Source: JAZTZP01 sp045637525 (lineage in GTDB: Bacteria; Bacillota; Clostridia; UBA1381). From it: a stretch of DNA of 42,300 bases. Made by a program: the position numbers and the translations under genes. The stretch is from assembly GCA_045637525.1 (NCBI GenBank), contig JAZTZP010000089.1:1-42300 (forward strand), read 5' to 3'. Shown one piece after another: positions 32,718 through 42,163 of this stretch (the first letter of the stretch is position 1; every line of letters starts with the position of its first letter). The notes beneath the pieces are model-generated. The model searched no databases, was not told the origin of the DNA, and worked only from the letters and a program-made list of their open reading frames with translations.

Positions 32718-34247
32718 ATGAATTATGAAGTTTTAGCTTTCGCTCTCTACTTCGTGGCAATGCTTGCCATCGGTGTATTGTTCTTTGTAAAGAGTAAAAG
32801 CAGCGCAAACGAAAAAGATTACTTTTTAGGCGGAAGAGCCATGGGACCATGGGTTACCGCACTGAGTGCACAGGCATCAGACATGAGTGCATGGCTTTTA
32901 ATGGGACTTCCCGGAAGCATCATTGCATTCGGTCTTGGTCAGGCATGGATCGGTATCGGTCTCGCACTCGGTACTGCACTCAACTGGATTATTGTTGCAA
33001 AAAGGCTCAGAAAATTTTCTGCAGCAGCAGGTGATTCAATTACCATGCCTCAGTATCTGACAAACCGCTTTTTAACAAAGAGCTCTGCTCTTAAAATTAT
33101 TTGTGCAGTAGTTTTCCTTGTTAGTTTCACTATCTATGTAGCTTCTGCATTTTCTGCCGGATCTCAGGTGTTCGTACAGTTGTTCCCAAGCCTTAATCCG
33201 ACTGTTGCAATGGTTATCTTTGCCGCTATTATTCTTGTATATACATTCCTCGGCGGTTATAAAGCCGTATGCTGGACCGACTTTTTCCAGGGACTTTTAA
33301 TGCTTGCAGCTCTTATGGCTGTGCCTATCATGATTGTAGCCGCAGGCAACCTTGACGGAAGTCTTGTTTCTCAGACCGTAACCGGCTCAATAACAGGCAA
33401 TGAATATAACTTTGTGGCAAGCTTCCTTGATGCAACTCCGCAGGAGATTCTTTCAGGTCTCGGATGGGGCTTAGGATACTTTGGAATGCCGCATATTCTT
33501 GTAAGATTTATGTCGATAGAAAAGCCAAGCATGGTAAAAAAATCAGCAACGGTTGCAATTATCTGGGTTATTATTTCGCTCGCAGCAGCTATCGCAATAG
33601 CATATTTCGGCAGACTTTTTGTTATGGAAGACGGCACGTCTTTTGCTCAGATGCTTCTCGGTGATATGGACAGTCAGGAGCTCATCTTTGTGCTTCTCAC
33701 CAGAAAGCTCTTCCCGGCATTCATCGCAGGCATCTTACTTGCAGCAATTATCGCCGCATCAATGTCTACCGCCGACTCTCAGCTTCTTGTTGCTTCATCT
33801 TCATTTACAAGCGACATTTACAAGCCAATAATCAGAAAAGATGCATCGGAAAAGGAAATCCTCTGGGTAGGCAGACTTGTTGTTATTATTGTATCAATTG
33901 TAGCATTCTTTATTGCTAACAGCAAGGGCGAAGGCGCCGCAATGATTATGAGTCTTGTATCAAACGCATGGGCACTCTTCGGTGCGGCATTCGGACCTGT
34001 AATTCTTCTTTCACTCTTCTGGAAAAGATTTACATACAAAGGAGCCGTTGCAGGTATCCTTGCCGGAGCTGTTATAGATATTATCTGGCTGATATACTTA
34101 AGCTCTTCAACCGGAATCTACGAAATCATTCCGGGATTTGCAGCATCACTGATTGCTTCAATAGTCGTAACACTTATCGACAAAAAACCATCAACTGAAG
34201 TTGAAGCCATCTTTGAAAAAGCTACCGACAAATCCTTTGATGTTTAA
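32718..34247 (+). CDS. putP: Sodium/proline symporter, PutP-like (SSS family)
   Basis: 509 residues with about 13 membrane helices in the LeuT-type fold. KDYFLGGRAMGPWVTALSAQASDMSAWLLMGLPG is close to PutP, including the serine-rich first helix that binds sodium and proline, and the later AASMSTADSQLLVASSSFTSD is the second sodium-site segment. It imports proline with sodium. Proline is the likely substrate by resemblance but other SSS solutes are possible. GGAGG lies 11 nt before the ATG. It has its own promoter and terminator, a monocistronic unit. Confidence 0.88.
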   Translation: MNYEVLAFALYFVAMLAIGVLFFVKSKSSANEKDYFLGGRAMGPWVTALSAQASDMSAWLLMGLPGSIIAFGLGQAWIGIGLALGTALNWIIVAKRLRKFSAAAGDSITMPQYLTNRFLTKSSALKIICAVVFLVSFTIYVASAFSAGSQVFVQLFPSLNPTVAMVIFAAIILVYTFLGGYKAVCWTDFFQGLLMLAALMAVPIMIVAAGNLDGSLVSQTVTGSITGNEYNFVASFLDATPQEILSGLGWGLGYFGMPHILVRFMSIEKPSMVKKSATVAIIWVIISLAAAIAIAYFGRLFVMEDGTSFAQMLLGDMDSQELIFVLLTRKLFPAFIAGILLAAIIAASMSTADSQLLVASSSFTSDIYKPIIRKDASEKEILWVGRLVVIIVSIVAFFIANSKGEGAAMIMSLVSNAWALFGAAFGPVILLSLFWKRFTYKGAVAGILAGAVIDIIWLIYLSSSTGIYEIIPGFAASLIASIVVTLIDKKPSTEVEAIFEKATDKSFDV

Positions 34248-34265
34248 AAAAAATACGTTTTAAAA

Positions 34266-34301
34266 AAAGATTGGGTGTTCAATCAGCACCCAATCTTTTT
34301 T
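34266..34301. terminator. Bidirectional terminator between putP and AEC genes
   Basis: AAAGATTGGGTG (34266-34277), 9-nt loop, CACCCAATCTTT (34287-34298), T-runs on both strands. Confidence 0.85.
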
Positions 34302-34317
34302 TGGTAATTTATCTTTT

Positions 34318-35268
34318 TTATATATATCCCAAAGCCCTTGCAATGAATATCCAGAAAGTAAGTGTAACGGTTGAAAACAGCGTTGTTGTCATAACCGTAC
34401 TTGATGTAAGCACTCCCTCACTCCCCATATTCTTCGCCATTATGTACGAAGAAGGCGTCGTCGGCGAGCCGAGCATTATTATAAGCGCAACCAACGCCGC
34501 ATCACGAAATCCCATTTTAACAGCAATCGGAAGAAACACTCCCGGTAAAATAACAAGCTTAATCAGAGCCGCAACAGCAGTAGGCTTTATCTTTGCAAGT
34601 GCCTTCCCTCCCTCAAAGCTCGCACCTATACATAAAAGTGCCAGAGGCGAGGTCAGCCCTGCAATACTTGACAACGTCTTGTCTGCAATATTTGGAAAAT
34701 CAACTTTTAAAAGTGCTCCCGAAACGCCTGCGGCAATTCCGATTATAATAGGATTTTTAAGAATATTTACAAGCGATTTCTTTATGTGCGCTGAAGAGCT
34801 CGCTTTATTATCGCCCGGCGCCTCAAAAGTAAGAACTACAACCGCCATAATATTATATATAGGTACGCTTCCGATTATTATCATCGGTATAAGCCCTGCG
34901 TTACCATACATATTCATCACAAACGCCACTCCAAGCACAGCCACAGAGCTTCTGTATGCCGCCTGAACAAATTCTCCTGTTATATTTTTATCCTTAACAA
35001 ACAGCTTTGCAAATATCCATGTTGCCGCAATCATCACAATTGTAACAACCGCTATAAATCCTACATATTTTAAATCAAAACTTTCATCTAGATTTGTTTC
35101 TATAAGATCAATAAAAAGCATTACAGGAAGTGTTACAGTAAAATTAAGCTTATTCGCAACCTTAACGAACTCATCATTTAGCATTCCGATTTGCTTTAAA
35201 AAATATCCGGCAATCATCACTAAAAATACAGGCATTGTCGCTTCAAGACTGTATATAAGACTCTCCAT
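34318..35268 (-). CDS. AEC-family transporter (auxin efflux carrier type)
   Basis: 316 residues, ten membrane helices in two halves, with the family-typical N-terminal PVFLVMIAGYFLKQIGMLND, the centre NPIIIGIAAGVSGALL, and the late MLGSPTTPSSYIMAKNMGS. Bacterial members carry organic acids such as malate or unknown solutes; the substrate is not readable. Three start codons follow each other (GTG 35274, ATG 35271, ATG 35268); the last has the best distance to GGGGG. It starts 12 bp after the trkH stop and is the last gene of a trkA-trkH-AEC run. Confidence 0.85.
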   Translation of the reverse strand: MESLIYSLEATMPVFLVMIAGYFLKQIGMLNDEFVKVANKLNFTVTLPVMLFIDLIETNLDESFDLKYVGFIAVVTIVMIAATWIFAKLFVKDKNITGEFVQAAYRSSVAVLGVAFVMNMYGNAGLIPMIIIGSVPIYNIMAVVVLTFEAPGDNKASSSAHIKKSLVNILKNPIIIGIAAGVSGALLKVDFPNIADKTLSSIAGLTSPLALLCIGASFEGGKALAKIKPTAVAALIKLVILPGVFLPIAVKMGFRDAALVALIIMLGSPTTPSSYIMAKNMGSEGVLTSSTVMTTTLFSTVTLTFWIFIARALGYI

Positions 35269-35280
35269 CATCACTCCCCC

Positions 35281-36723
35281 TTAAAACTTCTGCCATGTCT
35301 CTTTTTTAAAAATGAGGAGCAGTGGGAAAAGCTCAAGACGACCGGCAAGCATATCAAATATAAACACAAGCTTTGAAAACACCGAAAAATGCCCGAAATT
35401 TTGTGTAGGTCCTACCATCTCAAGTCCCGGGCCTATATTATTAAAAGTTGCCGCAACAGAAGTAAACGTCGTTACCAAGTCTTTGTTTTCTATGCTTATA
35501 AGCAATACCGAAACCGCAAACACAAGAACATAAGTAATGAAAAACACATTCGTCATACGCACAACTTCATGCGATACAGTCTTACCGTCCATCTTCACCT
35601 TACTCATATTCTGAGGATGAAGCATATATTTTAGCTCCTTATGAAATGTTTTAACGAGTATAACAAGACGAGATACTTTAAATCCGCCGCCCGTACTTCC
35701 GGCACACGCACCTATAAACATTAATATTACAAGTATTGTTTTTGAAGTCTGTGGCCAGAGATTAAAATCGGTAGTTGCAAAACCGGTTGTTGTAATAACA
35801 GAGCCTACCTGAAACGCCGCATGACGAATTGTATCCGAAATGCTTTCAAACAAACCGTTGGTATTAATTGCTATAAGCGTAATTGCAGATAAAATTATCA
35901 CAAAGTACCATCTTACCTCTTCTATAATAACTGCGCGCTTTAATTTCCCTTGAAGTATAAGGAAATAAAAAGAGAAATTCACACCAAACAGTATCATAAA
36001 CACCGTAACAACATTCTGAAGATACGGAGAATAGCTTGCAATACTGTCGTTCTTAATTCCGAATCCGCCCGTTCCGGCAGTACCAAGAGCCGTCGTTACT
36101 GCATCAAACACCGGCATTTTACCGACAAGCAGTAAAACAACCTGAATAATTGTCATCACAATATATATTCCGTAAAGTATTCTTGCCGTAGTACGAAGCT
36201 TAGGCGCAAGCTTTTCAACCTGCGGGCCGGGGCTTTCGGCCTTCATGAGATTTACATTTGAAGCACCGGAAAGAGGCTTTAGCATAAGAAGAAATACAAG
36301 CACACCCATTCCGCCTATCCAATGTGTAAAGCTTCGCCAGAATATTATGCCTTTAGGCAGACTTTCAACATCAGCCAATATACTTGCACCCGTAGTCGTA
36401 AAACCTGAAACTGTTTCAAAAATTGCATCTATCGGATTTGAAATACTGCCCGAGATTATAAACGGCAGAGAACCCATAATACTTAAACATATCCAACCGA
36501 GAGCAGTTATAACAAATCCTTCACGCAGATACATAATATTATTCTTAGGCTTACGAAATATCATCAGCACACCTAAAACCACACATATCGCCATGCTTAT
36601 CAGAAACCCAAGTGCGCCTGTTTTTTCAGAATACAATAAAGATACGCCAAGCGGCAAAGCCATCAGTGCACCTTCAAAAATCATAATCCATCCCAATATA
36701 TAAAATACAATAGACTTATTCAT
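35281..36723 (-). CDS. trkH: Potassium uptake protein TrkH/KtrB family
   Basis: 480 residues forming four M1-P-M2 repeats. The four potassium-filter regions are visible: SGFTTTGAS, TALGTAGTGGFG, ITTTGFATTDF and FNNIGPG. It is the membrane pore that works with TrkA. The C-terminus ends in the typical LAGRLELFPLLLIF. GGAGGAG lies 4 nt before the ATG. It begins 15 bp after trkA and is followed by the AEC gene. Confidence 0.93.
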   Translation of the reverse strand: MNKSIVFYILGWIMIFEGALMALPLGVSLLYSEKTGALGFLISMAICVVLGVLMIFRKPKNNIMYLREGFVITALGWICLSIMGSLPFIISGSISNPIDAIFETVSGFTTTGASILADVESLPKGIIFWRSFTHWIGGMGVLVFLLMLKPLSGASNVNLMKAESPGPQVEKLAPKLRTTARILYGIYIVMTIIQVVLLLVGKMPVFDAVTTALGTAGTGGFGIKNDSIASYSPYLQNVVTVFMILFGVNFSFYFLILQGKLKRAVIIEEVRWYFVIILSAITLIAINTNGLFESISDTIRHAAFQVGSVITTTGFATTDFNLWPQTSKTILVILMFIGACAGSTGGGFKVSRLVILVKTFHKELKYMLHPQNMSKVKMDGKTVSHEVVRMTNVFFITYVLVFAVSVLLISIENKDLVTTFTSVAATFNNIGPGLEMVGPTQNFGHFSVFSKLVFIFDMLAGRLELFPLLLIFKKETWQKF

Positions 36724-36738
36724 TATACTCCTCCGTTA

Positions 36739-38097
36739 TCAGTCCGCAATTATATCGGCTATATCACGCAGACCATGGTGCAGGGTAACAACTATTACAC
36801 TGTCGCCCTCCTTAATGCGGTCGTTTCCTCGCGGAATAATAACTTCATCGCCCCGTGTAATACAGCAGATAAGCATATTCGGCTTAAGTTTCAGCTGACT
36901 GAGCGGAGTATCCGTTACAGTGGGGCTGTTATGAACCGCAAACTCTAAAGCCTCCACACGATCATCAAGTATGTTATAAAGCGTTTTTATATTGCTTCCG
37001 GATTCATTCTGAAGTGCTCTGACATATTGCAATATAAAATCACACGTTATAAACTTCGGATATATAACACTGCCAATATCAAGTCCTTCTATAATATCGT
37101 CAAATTCAAGACGGTTAATTTTCGTAATGGTTTTAGCGTCACTGTGCTTTTTGCAGAATAAAGTCATAAGTATATTTTCTTCATCCATATTTGTAAGCGT
37201 CACGTACGCCTCAGCAGAAGCAAGCCCCTCAGACATTAAAAGCTGTCTGTCAGTACCGTCACCATGAAGCACCATAGCATCCGATAAAAGCTCTGCAAGT
37301 TCATTACAGCGGTTAATATCCCGTTCTACTATTTTTACATTTATATTATTCTTAAGCAAATCTTTTGCAAGATAAAACCCTATCGTACCGCCGCCCACAA
37401 TGATTACATTTTTTACAGGTCTGGTTTGCATATTAAGCCTTTTAAAAAACAGCTTTGCAACTTCCGGAGTTGCAACAAAAGTCACAATATCATTCCCTTT
37501 AAGAACAAAATTTCCGTCCGGAATCGTTACATCATGTCCTCTTTCAACTGCGCATATAAGAACATCGCACTCAGTTTTAGCGGTTATATCCTTAAGACTG
37601 AGCCCTGAAAGAGGCGAATTATCAGCAAGCTCAAATTTTATAAGCCGCACTCTCCCGTCAGCAAACGTATCTATATTACTTGCCGCCGGAAACCTCAGAA
37701 GACGTGATATTTCACGTGCCGCCGCAAGCTCCGGATTAATTATTGTAGTAATTCCCATCTGTTCCTTTATAAAATTAATCTCATATGAATACATAGGATT
37801 ACGCACTCTCGCCGCAGCACGGCATTTTCCTATCTTTTTTGCAAACATACAGCAAAGAAGATTCAGTTCATCCGACCCGGTTACCGCAATAAACACATCG
37901 GCATCCTCCACCCCGGCCTCACTGAGCACTGCAACAGATGAACCGTTTCCTACTACGCTCATAACATCAATTTCCTCTGTTATATGCTGTATTTTTTCTG
38001 CATTTGTATCTATAATTGTAATATTATGACCTTCTCTGCCAAGCCTGGTCGCCAACGCGTGCCCAACCTTGCCGCAGCCTACAATAATTATATTCAT
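36739..38097 (-). CDS. trkA: Trk potassium regulatory subunit TrkA
   Basis: 452 residues made of two similar halves, each an RCK_N Rossmann domain plus RCK_C domain: the first GCGKVGHALATRLG (7-20), the second VGGGTIGFYLAKDLL (about 233-247). It binds NAD(H)/ATP and gates TrkH at the cytoplasmic face. The double-RCK length is that of Trk rather than KtrA (single RCK). GGGGTG lies before the ATG. A TTGACT-17-TAAAAT promoter stands upstream, so the three-gene unit starts here. Confidence 0.93.
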   Translation of the reverse strand: MNIIIVGCGKVGHALATRLGREGHNITIIDTNAEKIQHITEEIDVMSVVGNGSSVAVLSEAGVEDADVFIAVTGSDELNLLCCMFAKKIGKCRAAARVRNPMYSYEINFIKEQMGITTIINPELAAAREISRLLRFPAASNIDTFADGRVRLIKFELADNSPLSGLSLKDITAKTECDVLICAVERGHDVTIPDGNFVLKGNDIVTFVATPEVAKLFFKRLNMQTRPVKNVIIVGGGTIGFYLAKDLLKNNINVKIVERDINRCNELAELLSDAMVLHGDGTDRQLLMSEGLASAEAYVTLTNMDEENILMTLFCKKHSDAKTITKINRLEFDDIIEGLDIGSVIYPKFITCDFILQYVRALQNESGSNIKTLYNILDDRVEALEFAVHNSPTVTDTPLSQLKLKPNMLICCITRGDEVIIPRGNDRIKEGDSVIVVTLHHGLRDIADIIAD

Positions 38098-38149
38098 TTC
38101 TTACACCCCATTATTAACTTAATATTCAAAATTTAAAAACTATAAGAAT

Positions 38150-38178
38150 ATTTTACTATATTTTACCCATAAAGTCAA
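38150..38178 (-). promoter_or_regulatory. Promoter of the trkA-trkH-AEC unit
   Basis: On the minus strand TTGACT (38178-38173), 17 bp, TAAAAT (38155-38150), about 53 bp before the trkA ATG. No ydaO/c-di-AMP riboswitch, frequent before potassium genes, is visible in the short leader. Confidence 0.7.
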
Positions 38179-38235
38179 TAGTATTTAACATAAAATACGT
38201 TTTTTAAATAAATTAATTTTTTTATGAACAAAATT

Positions 38236-38490
38236 ACAAATTATAATTTATCTGCATGTTTCAGTCTGCGTTCGGTACGCTTTGCCAAAGCCTCCCTTGC
38301 CTAAAGGGAGGTGGCACGGCGTAAGCCGTGACGGAGGGATATTACATATCTATGTATTGAAAATATGTAGTAAAGATATAGAAAAATCAATATCCCTCCA
38401 CCGCAAGCGGTCCCCCTCCCTTTAAGCAAGGGAGGCAAGCAAAGCGACACCGAAATCCTACTGCAAACACGCAGATAAACTATAATTTAT
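38236..38490. mobile_element. CCTCCCTTGCC repeat element, complete copy
   Basis: 255 bp bounded by a 20-bp imperfect inverted repeat: ACAAATTATAATTTATCTGC (38236-38255) and GCAGATAAACTATAATTTAT (38471-38490), 18 of 20 matching. Inside are hairpins CCTCCCTT/AAGGGAGG at both shoulders, CACGGCgtaaGCCGTG and CCGCaaGCGG, with GGAGGGATA and TATCCCTCC pairing across an AT-rich centre. No coding capacity, MITE-like. It fills most of the 645-bp gap between trkA and clpE; the remainder holds promoters only. Confidence 0.75.
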
Positions 38491-38549
38491 TTTCTTGTTA
38501 ACAATTTATTTACTCATTCAAAAACCGTGGTCATTTTATCTTTTGATAT

Positions 38550-38578
38550 TGACAAAAGTTAACAGATATGATATCATA
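38550..38578 (+). promoter_or_regulatory. Upstream promoter of clpE
   Basis: TTGACA (38550-38555), 17 bp, TATCAT (38573-38578). A second possible start signal is TATACT (38679-38684) with an upstream TG, 58 bp before the ATG. No CtsR (GGTCAAA) or CIRCE operator is seen, unusual for a Clp gene of this group. Confidence 0.6.
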
Positions 38579-38742
38579 GTACGTGGATTGGATTTTAATA
38601 ATATGACTTATTAAACAAAAAAATTGAACATATTGTAAATTATAGCGAAAAATACTTTTAAAAGTTTTAAAAGTGTGATATACTACTATAAGCATTTAAT
38701 ATGCTGATTTTGTTTTCATACATACTGAAAGGATGAAATTAC

Positions 38743-41043
38743 ATGGAGTTGTGTTCAAGATGCAAGGTTAATCCTGCTGTGATATATATTACAAAAATGG
38801 AAGGTAACAAAGCAACGAGTGAAGGTCTTTGTTTATCTTGTGCAAAGTCTTTAGGCGTTGCGCCGATAGATAAGATGCTCAGTCAGTTTGGGATAAGCGA
38901 GGAGGAGTTTGATAATATAAACTCTCAGATGTCTCAGATGATGCAGGAAATGAGCGAGGGGAATATGCCTGAGGAGCTCAGCATGATGCTTGGCGGTGAA
39001 GAGGATTTTGATGATCCTGAGGGCGGTGCTCAGATTGCACCGTTTGAGGCTTTGAAAAATCTGTTTGGCGATAAAAAGGGCGAAAGCACTGAAAAGGTTG
39101 GGAAGAAAACCGATAAAAAGTCACGTCCGGGTAAAAAGAGTATGCTTGATACTTATGGTACAAATCTTACTGCAAGGGCTGCTCTCGGACAGGTTGACAG
39201 GGTGGTGAGCCGCGATGTGGAGATTGACAGGGTTATTCAGATTTTAAACAGACGATCTAAAAACAATCCTGTTTTGCTCGGTGAGCCGGGTGTGGGAAAG
39301 ACGGCTGTTGCAGAGGGGCTGGCGTGTAAGATATTTGAAAAATCTGTTCCGCCGAAGCTTTTTGATTATCAGCTTTATCTTATAGATTTTACGGCGCTTG
39401 TTGCCGGAACTCAGTTTCGCGGTCAGTTTGAGGCAAGGCTTAAGGGGCTTTTGTCTGAGGCTGAGGAAAGAGGAAATGTTATACTTGTAATCGATGAAAT
39501 TCATAATATTATGGCGGCAGGCGATGCGGCAGGTGCGATGAGTGCAGGAAACATCTTAAAACCGGCGCTTGCAAGAGGTGAAATTCAGATTATAGGTGCA
39601 ACAACTCTTACGGAGTACAGAAAGCATATTGAAAAGGATTCAGCACTTGAACGCCGTTTCCAGCCTGTTATGATAGATGAGCCGAGCGTTGAGCAGAGTA
39701 TTGAGATTTTAAAGGGAATACGTGATTACTACGAAAACTATCATTCGGTAAAAATTGATGATAAGGTTATAGAAACAGCCGTTAAGATGGCTGAGCGGTA
39801 TATTACCGACAGATTTTTACCCGATAAGGCGATAGACGTTATAGACGAGGCCGGCTCTAAGGCAAATCTTAAGAATAAGGCGTTATATGAGTGTAAAATG
39901 CTCAAAACAAAGCTTGATGAGCTTTATCCGAAGGTTAAGGAAGCGGAAGAAAATCAGGACTATGAAGCGAGCGCAATGCTAAAGAGCGATATTTTACGGC
40001 TTGAGGGTGAGTATGACAAAAAGAACAGAGAGGCGAAGGCATCTGTTATAACCTTAGACGATGTGGCGGAGGTTATAGAAACATGGACAAAGATTCCTGT
40101 GCATCGTTTAACTGAGGATGAATCACAGAGACTACTCAATTTAGAGGAGCTTATACACGAAAGCGTTATAGGACAGAATGAGGCTGTTGATGCGGTTGCA
40201 AAGGCGATACGCCGTGGCAGAGCCGACATTACAACGAGAAAAAGACCTGTATCGTTTATATTTGCCGGTCCGACCGGTGTTGGAAAGACGGAGCTTGTGA
40301 AGACTATTGCAAGGGTTATGTTTAACAGCGAGGAAGCTTTGATACGTCTTGATATGTCGGAGTTTATGGAGAAGCATTCGGTGTCGAAGCTGATTGGCTC
40401 ACCGCCGGGGTATGTAGGCTATGACGATGCCGGACAGCTTACCGAAAAAGTGCGTCGTAAGCCGTATTCGGTTATTCTTCTTGACGAAATAGAAAAGGCT
40501 GATCCTGAAGTTTTCAATCTGTTTTTACAGGTTCTCGATGATGGAAGAATTGCCGACAGTCATGGTAAAATGATTAATTTTGAGAATACCATAATCATTA
40601 TGACAACAAATGCCGGAAGTGAATTTTCTGCATCTGCGCTTGGGTTTATGTCAAAAGATGAGGATTCGCTTTCCGATAATGTCGAAAGAAGCCTGAAAAG
40701 ACATTTTCGTCCTGAATTCTTAAACAGAATAGACGATATAGTAACGTTTAAGTCGCTGACTAAAGATGATTTAAGACAGATTACCGGGCTTTTATTAAAA
40801 CCGGTGGCTGAAAAGCTTGCGGAAAAGAATATAGAGCTTGTTGTTTCTGATGAGGCGAAGGAGATTATTCTCGAAAACGGTTATGACATAAAATACGGTG
40901 CACGCCCGCTTAAGCGTGCTATACAAAACTTACTTGAGGATAAGCTTGCAAGGCTGTCTTTAACGGGCGAGCTTAAGGATAACAGTATTGTAAATGTTAC
41001 CGGGAAAGATTCTTCACTTGAGGTTTGCGTAATCTCCCGATAA
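38743..41043 (+). CDS. clpE: AAA+ unfoldase, ClpE type
   Basis: 766 residues. An N-terminal zinc finger (C4, C7, C30, C33), characteristic of ClpE, replaces the Clp_N repeats of ClpC. Then two AAA+ modules follow: Walker A GEPGVGKT with VIDEIHN in the first, GPTGVGKT with LLDEIEKAD in the second. Between them is a helical UVR-like coiled stretch (LDELYPKVKEAEENQDYEASAML). It unfolds substrates for ClpP or for refolding under stress. GGATG lies 8 nt before the ATG. Its last 47 bp overlap the 3' end of the convergent ylbJ gene. Confidence 0.88.
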   Translation: MELCSRCKVNPAVIYITKMEGNKATSEGLCLSCAKSLGVAPIDKMLSQFGISEEEFDNINSQMSQMMQEMSEGNMPEELSMMLGGEEDFDDPEGGAQIAPFEALKNLFGDKKGESTEKVGKKTDKKSRPGKKSMLDTYGTNLTARAALGQVDRVVSRDVEIDRVIQILNRRSKNNPVLLGEPGVGKTAVAEGLACKIFEKSVPPKLFDYQLYLIDFTALVAGTQFRGQFEARLKGLLSEAEERGNVILVIDEIHNIMAAGDAAGAMSAGNILKPALARGEIQIIGATTLTEYRKHIEKDSALERRFQPVMIDEPSVEQSIEILKGIRDYYENYHSVKIDDKVIETAVKMAERYITDRFLPDKAIDVIDEAGSKANLKNKALYECKMLKTKLDELYPKVKEAEENQDYEASAMLKSDILRLEGEYDKKNREAKASVITLDDVAEVIETWTKIPVHRLTEDESQRLLNLEELIHESVIGQNEAVDAVAKAIRRGRADITTRKRPVSFIFAGPTGVGKTELVKTIARVMFNSEEALIRLDMSEFMEKHSVSKLIGSPPGYVGYDDAGQLTEKVRRKPYSVILLDEIEKADPEVFNLFLQVLDDGRIADSHGKMINFENTIIIMTTNAGSEFSASALGFMSKDEDSLSDNVERSLKRHFRPEFLNRIDDIVTFKSLTKDDLRQITGLLLKPVAEKLAEKNIELVVSDEAKEIILENGYDIKYGARPLKRAIQNLLEDKLARLSLTGELKDNSIVNVTGKDSSLEVCVISR

Positions 41044-42067
41044 AATGCAGGATAAAAATAAAGGCAATTACTGAAAAGATTAATACAGCGCTTATAAAAA
41101 AGCCATAGCTCATGTTTGGGAGCGTGGCTTTTTTTATTACTTCAAGTTCGGAGAGCTTGATTATAAAAAAAGCGTATATGCCGGCGAAGATGCCATGCAT
41201 TATTTTTCCGGTTATGTATGTTTTAAGCCTTAGACCGTATGATGCAACGACGCCTAACACCTGGATATGAACGCAAAGTCCGGCAAAGCCTGTGATGATG
41301 CATGATAATATAAGTTTTTCTGTATAGTTTAAATTGCTTACGGATATCTGAGCGTTTCCGCCGGCGAATTCCAGCAGTCCGTAAAGTATGGGTTTTAGCG
41401 TGAAGTCGGGGATAAAATCCATTATCAGCGACGATACAACGGAGAAGAAAACAACAGCGCCGCACACTGTAAGAATGCTTGAAACGGCATTTTGGAGCGA
41501 GAGCGAAAAAATCTGACCTGTATTTTTTTCTTCTACTGAGATACTACCGACTCTCGGGTTGTAAATCGGTTTTGAAAATAATTTTAAAATTACACCGACC
41601 GTGACTGCGCCGAGGATATGTGCAATATACAGAAGTATTCCGGTTTTTATGCTTGAAAACAGGCCTATGCCTACGGAACAGAGGATAAACAAAGGGCCGG
41701 AGTTGTTGCAAAAAGCAAGAAGACGCTCAGCTTCCTCTTTCGAGAGGTAGGAGCTTTGAAAAAGCTGACATGCGGTGACGGCACCCAAAGGATAACCGCT
41801 TATAATTCCGAGAATAAATGCGGCACTTCCCGATGGGTTTATACCGAAAAGAGGCTGCATTACGGGTGCAAATATTTTTGAAAGCGCTTCGCAAAATCCG
41901 GAGTGTACTAAAATTGATGAGCATATAAAGAAAGGAAATAATGTGGGAATTATCATTTCATAGCAGAGGATCAGGGAATTGTGGGCATAGGCTATTGCTT
42001 CGCTGCCTTTTAGTATCATGAGCAGGATTATCAATAGTGTAAAAAGATTTAACATTGCTTTTTTCAT
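40997..42067 (-). CDS. ylbJ: Sporulation membrane protein YlbJ
   Basis: 356 residues from the ATG at 42067, which has AAAGGA 9 nt upstream; the ATG three codons earlier directly abuts that site. About eight to ten membrane helices with the nucleoside-recognition (Gate) domain pattern: IIPTLFPFFICSSIL, ILGIISGYPLGA and FCNNSGPLFI. YlbJ is needed for spore cortex formation and related proteins move dipicolinate across spore membranes. With cwlD it is the second sporulation marker here. The 3' end overlaps clpE by 47 bp. The CCTCCC repeat begins 24 bp upstream and leaves little room for a native promoter; a TATAAT in its inverted repeat faces the gene. Confidence 0.85.
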   Translation of the reverse strand: MKKAMLNLFTLLIILLMILKGSEAIAYAHNSLILCYEMIIPTLFPFFICSSILVHSGFCEALSKIFAPVMQPLFGINPSGSAAFILGIISGYPLGAVTACQLFQSSYLSKEEAERLLAFCNNSGPLFILCSVGIGLFSSIKTGILLYIAHILGAVTVGVILKLFSKPIYNPRVGSISVEEKNTGQIFSLSLQNAVSSILTVCGAVVFFSVVSSLIMDFIPDFTLKPILYGLLEFAGGNAQISVSNLNYTEKLILSCIITGFAGLCVHIQVLGVVASYGLRLKTYITGKIMHGIFAGIYAFFIIKLSELEVIKKATLPNMSYGFFISAVLIFSVIAFIFILHFIGRLRKPQVKNLSR

Positions 42068-42091
42068 GACTGTCATTCCTTTCGATATTAG

Positions 42092-42163
42092 ATAAATTAT
42101 AGTTTATCTTACGATAAAGTAATAGGATTTCGGTGACGCTTTGCTTGCCTCCCTTGCCTAAAG
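42092..42163. mobile_element. CCTCCCTTGCC repeat element, second copy, interrupted
   Basis: Bases 42092-42163 match the reverse complement of the right end of the copy at 38236-38490: the inverted repeat (ATAAATTATAGTTTATCT), then AGGATTTCGGTG, GCTTTGCTTGCCTCCCTTG and CTAAAG. The match stops there, where the CAATACTG element begins, in the middle of what should be the CCTCCCTT/AAGGGAGG hairpin. Confidence 0.75.

Noticed and set aside
34271..34966. 231-codon plus-strand open frame
   Set aside because: It lies opposite the AEC transporter gene; composition is that of an antisense shadow and it has no ribosome site.
38500..38742. CtsR or CIRCE operator before clpE
   Set aside because: No GGTCAAA tandem and no TTAGCACTC/GAGTGCTAA pair could be found.
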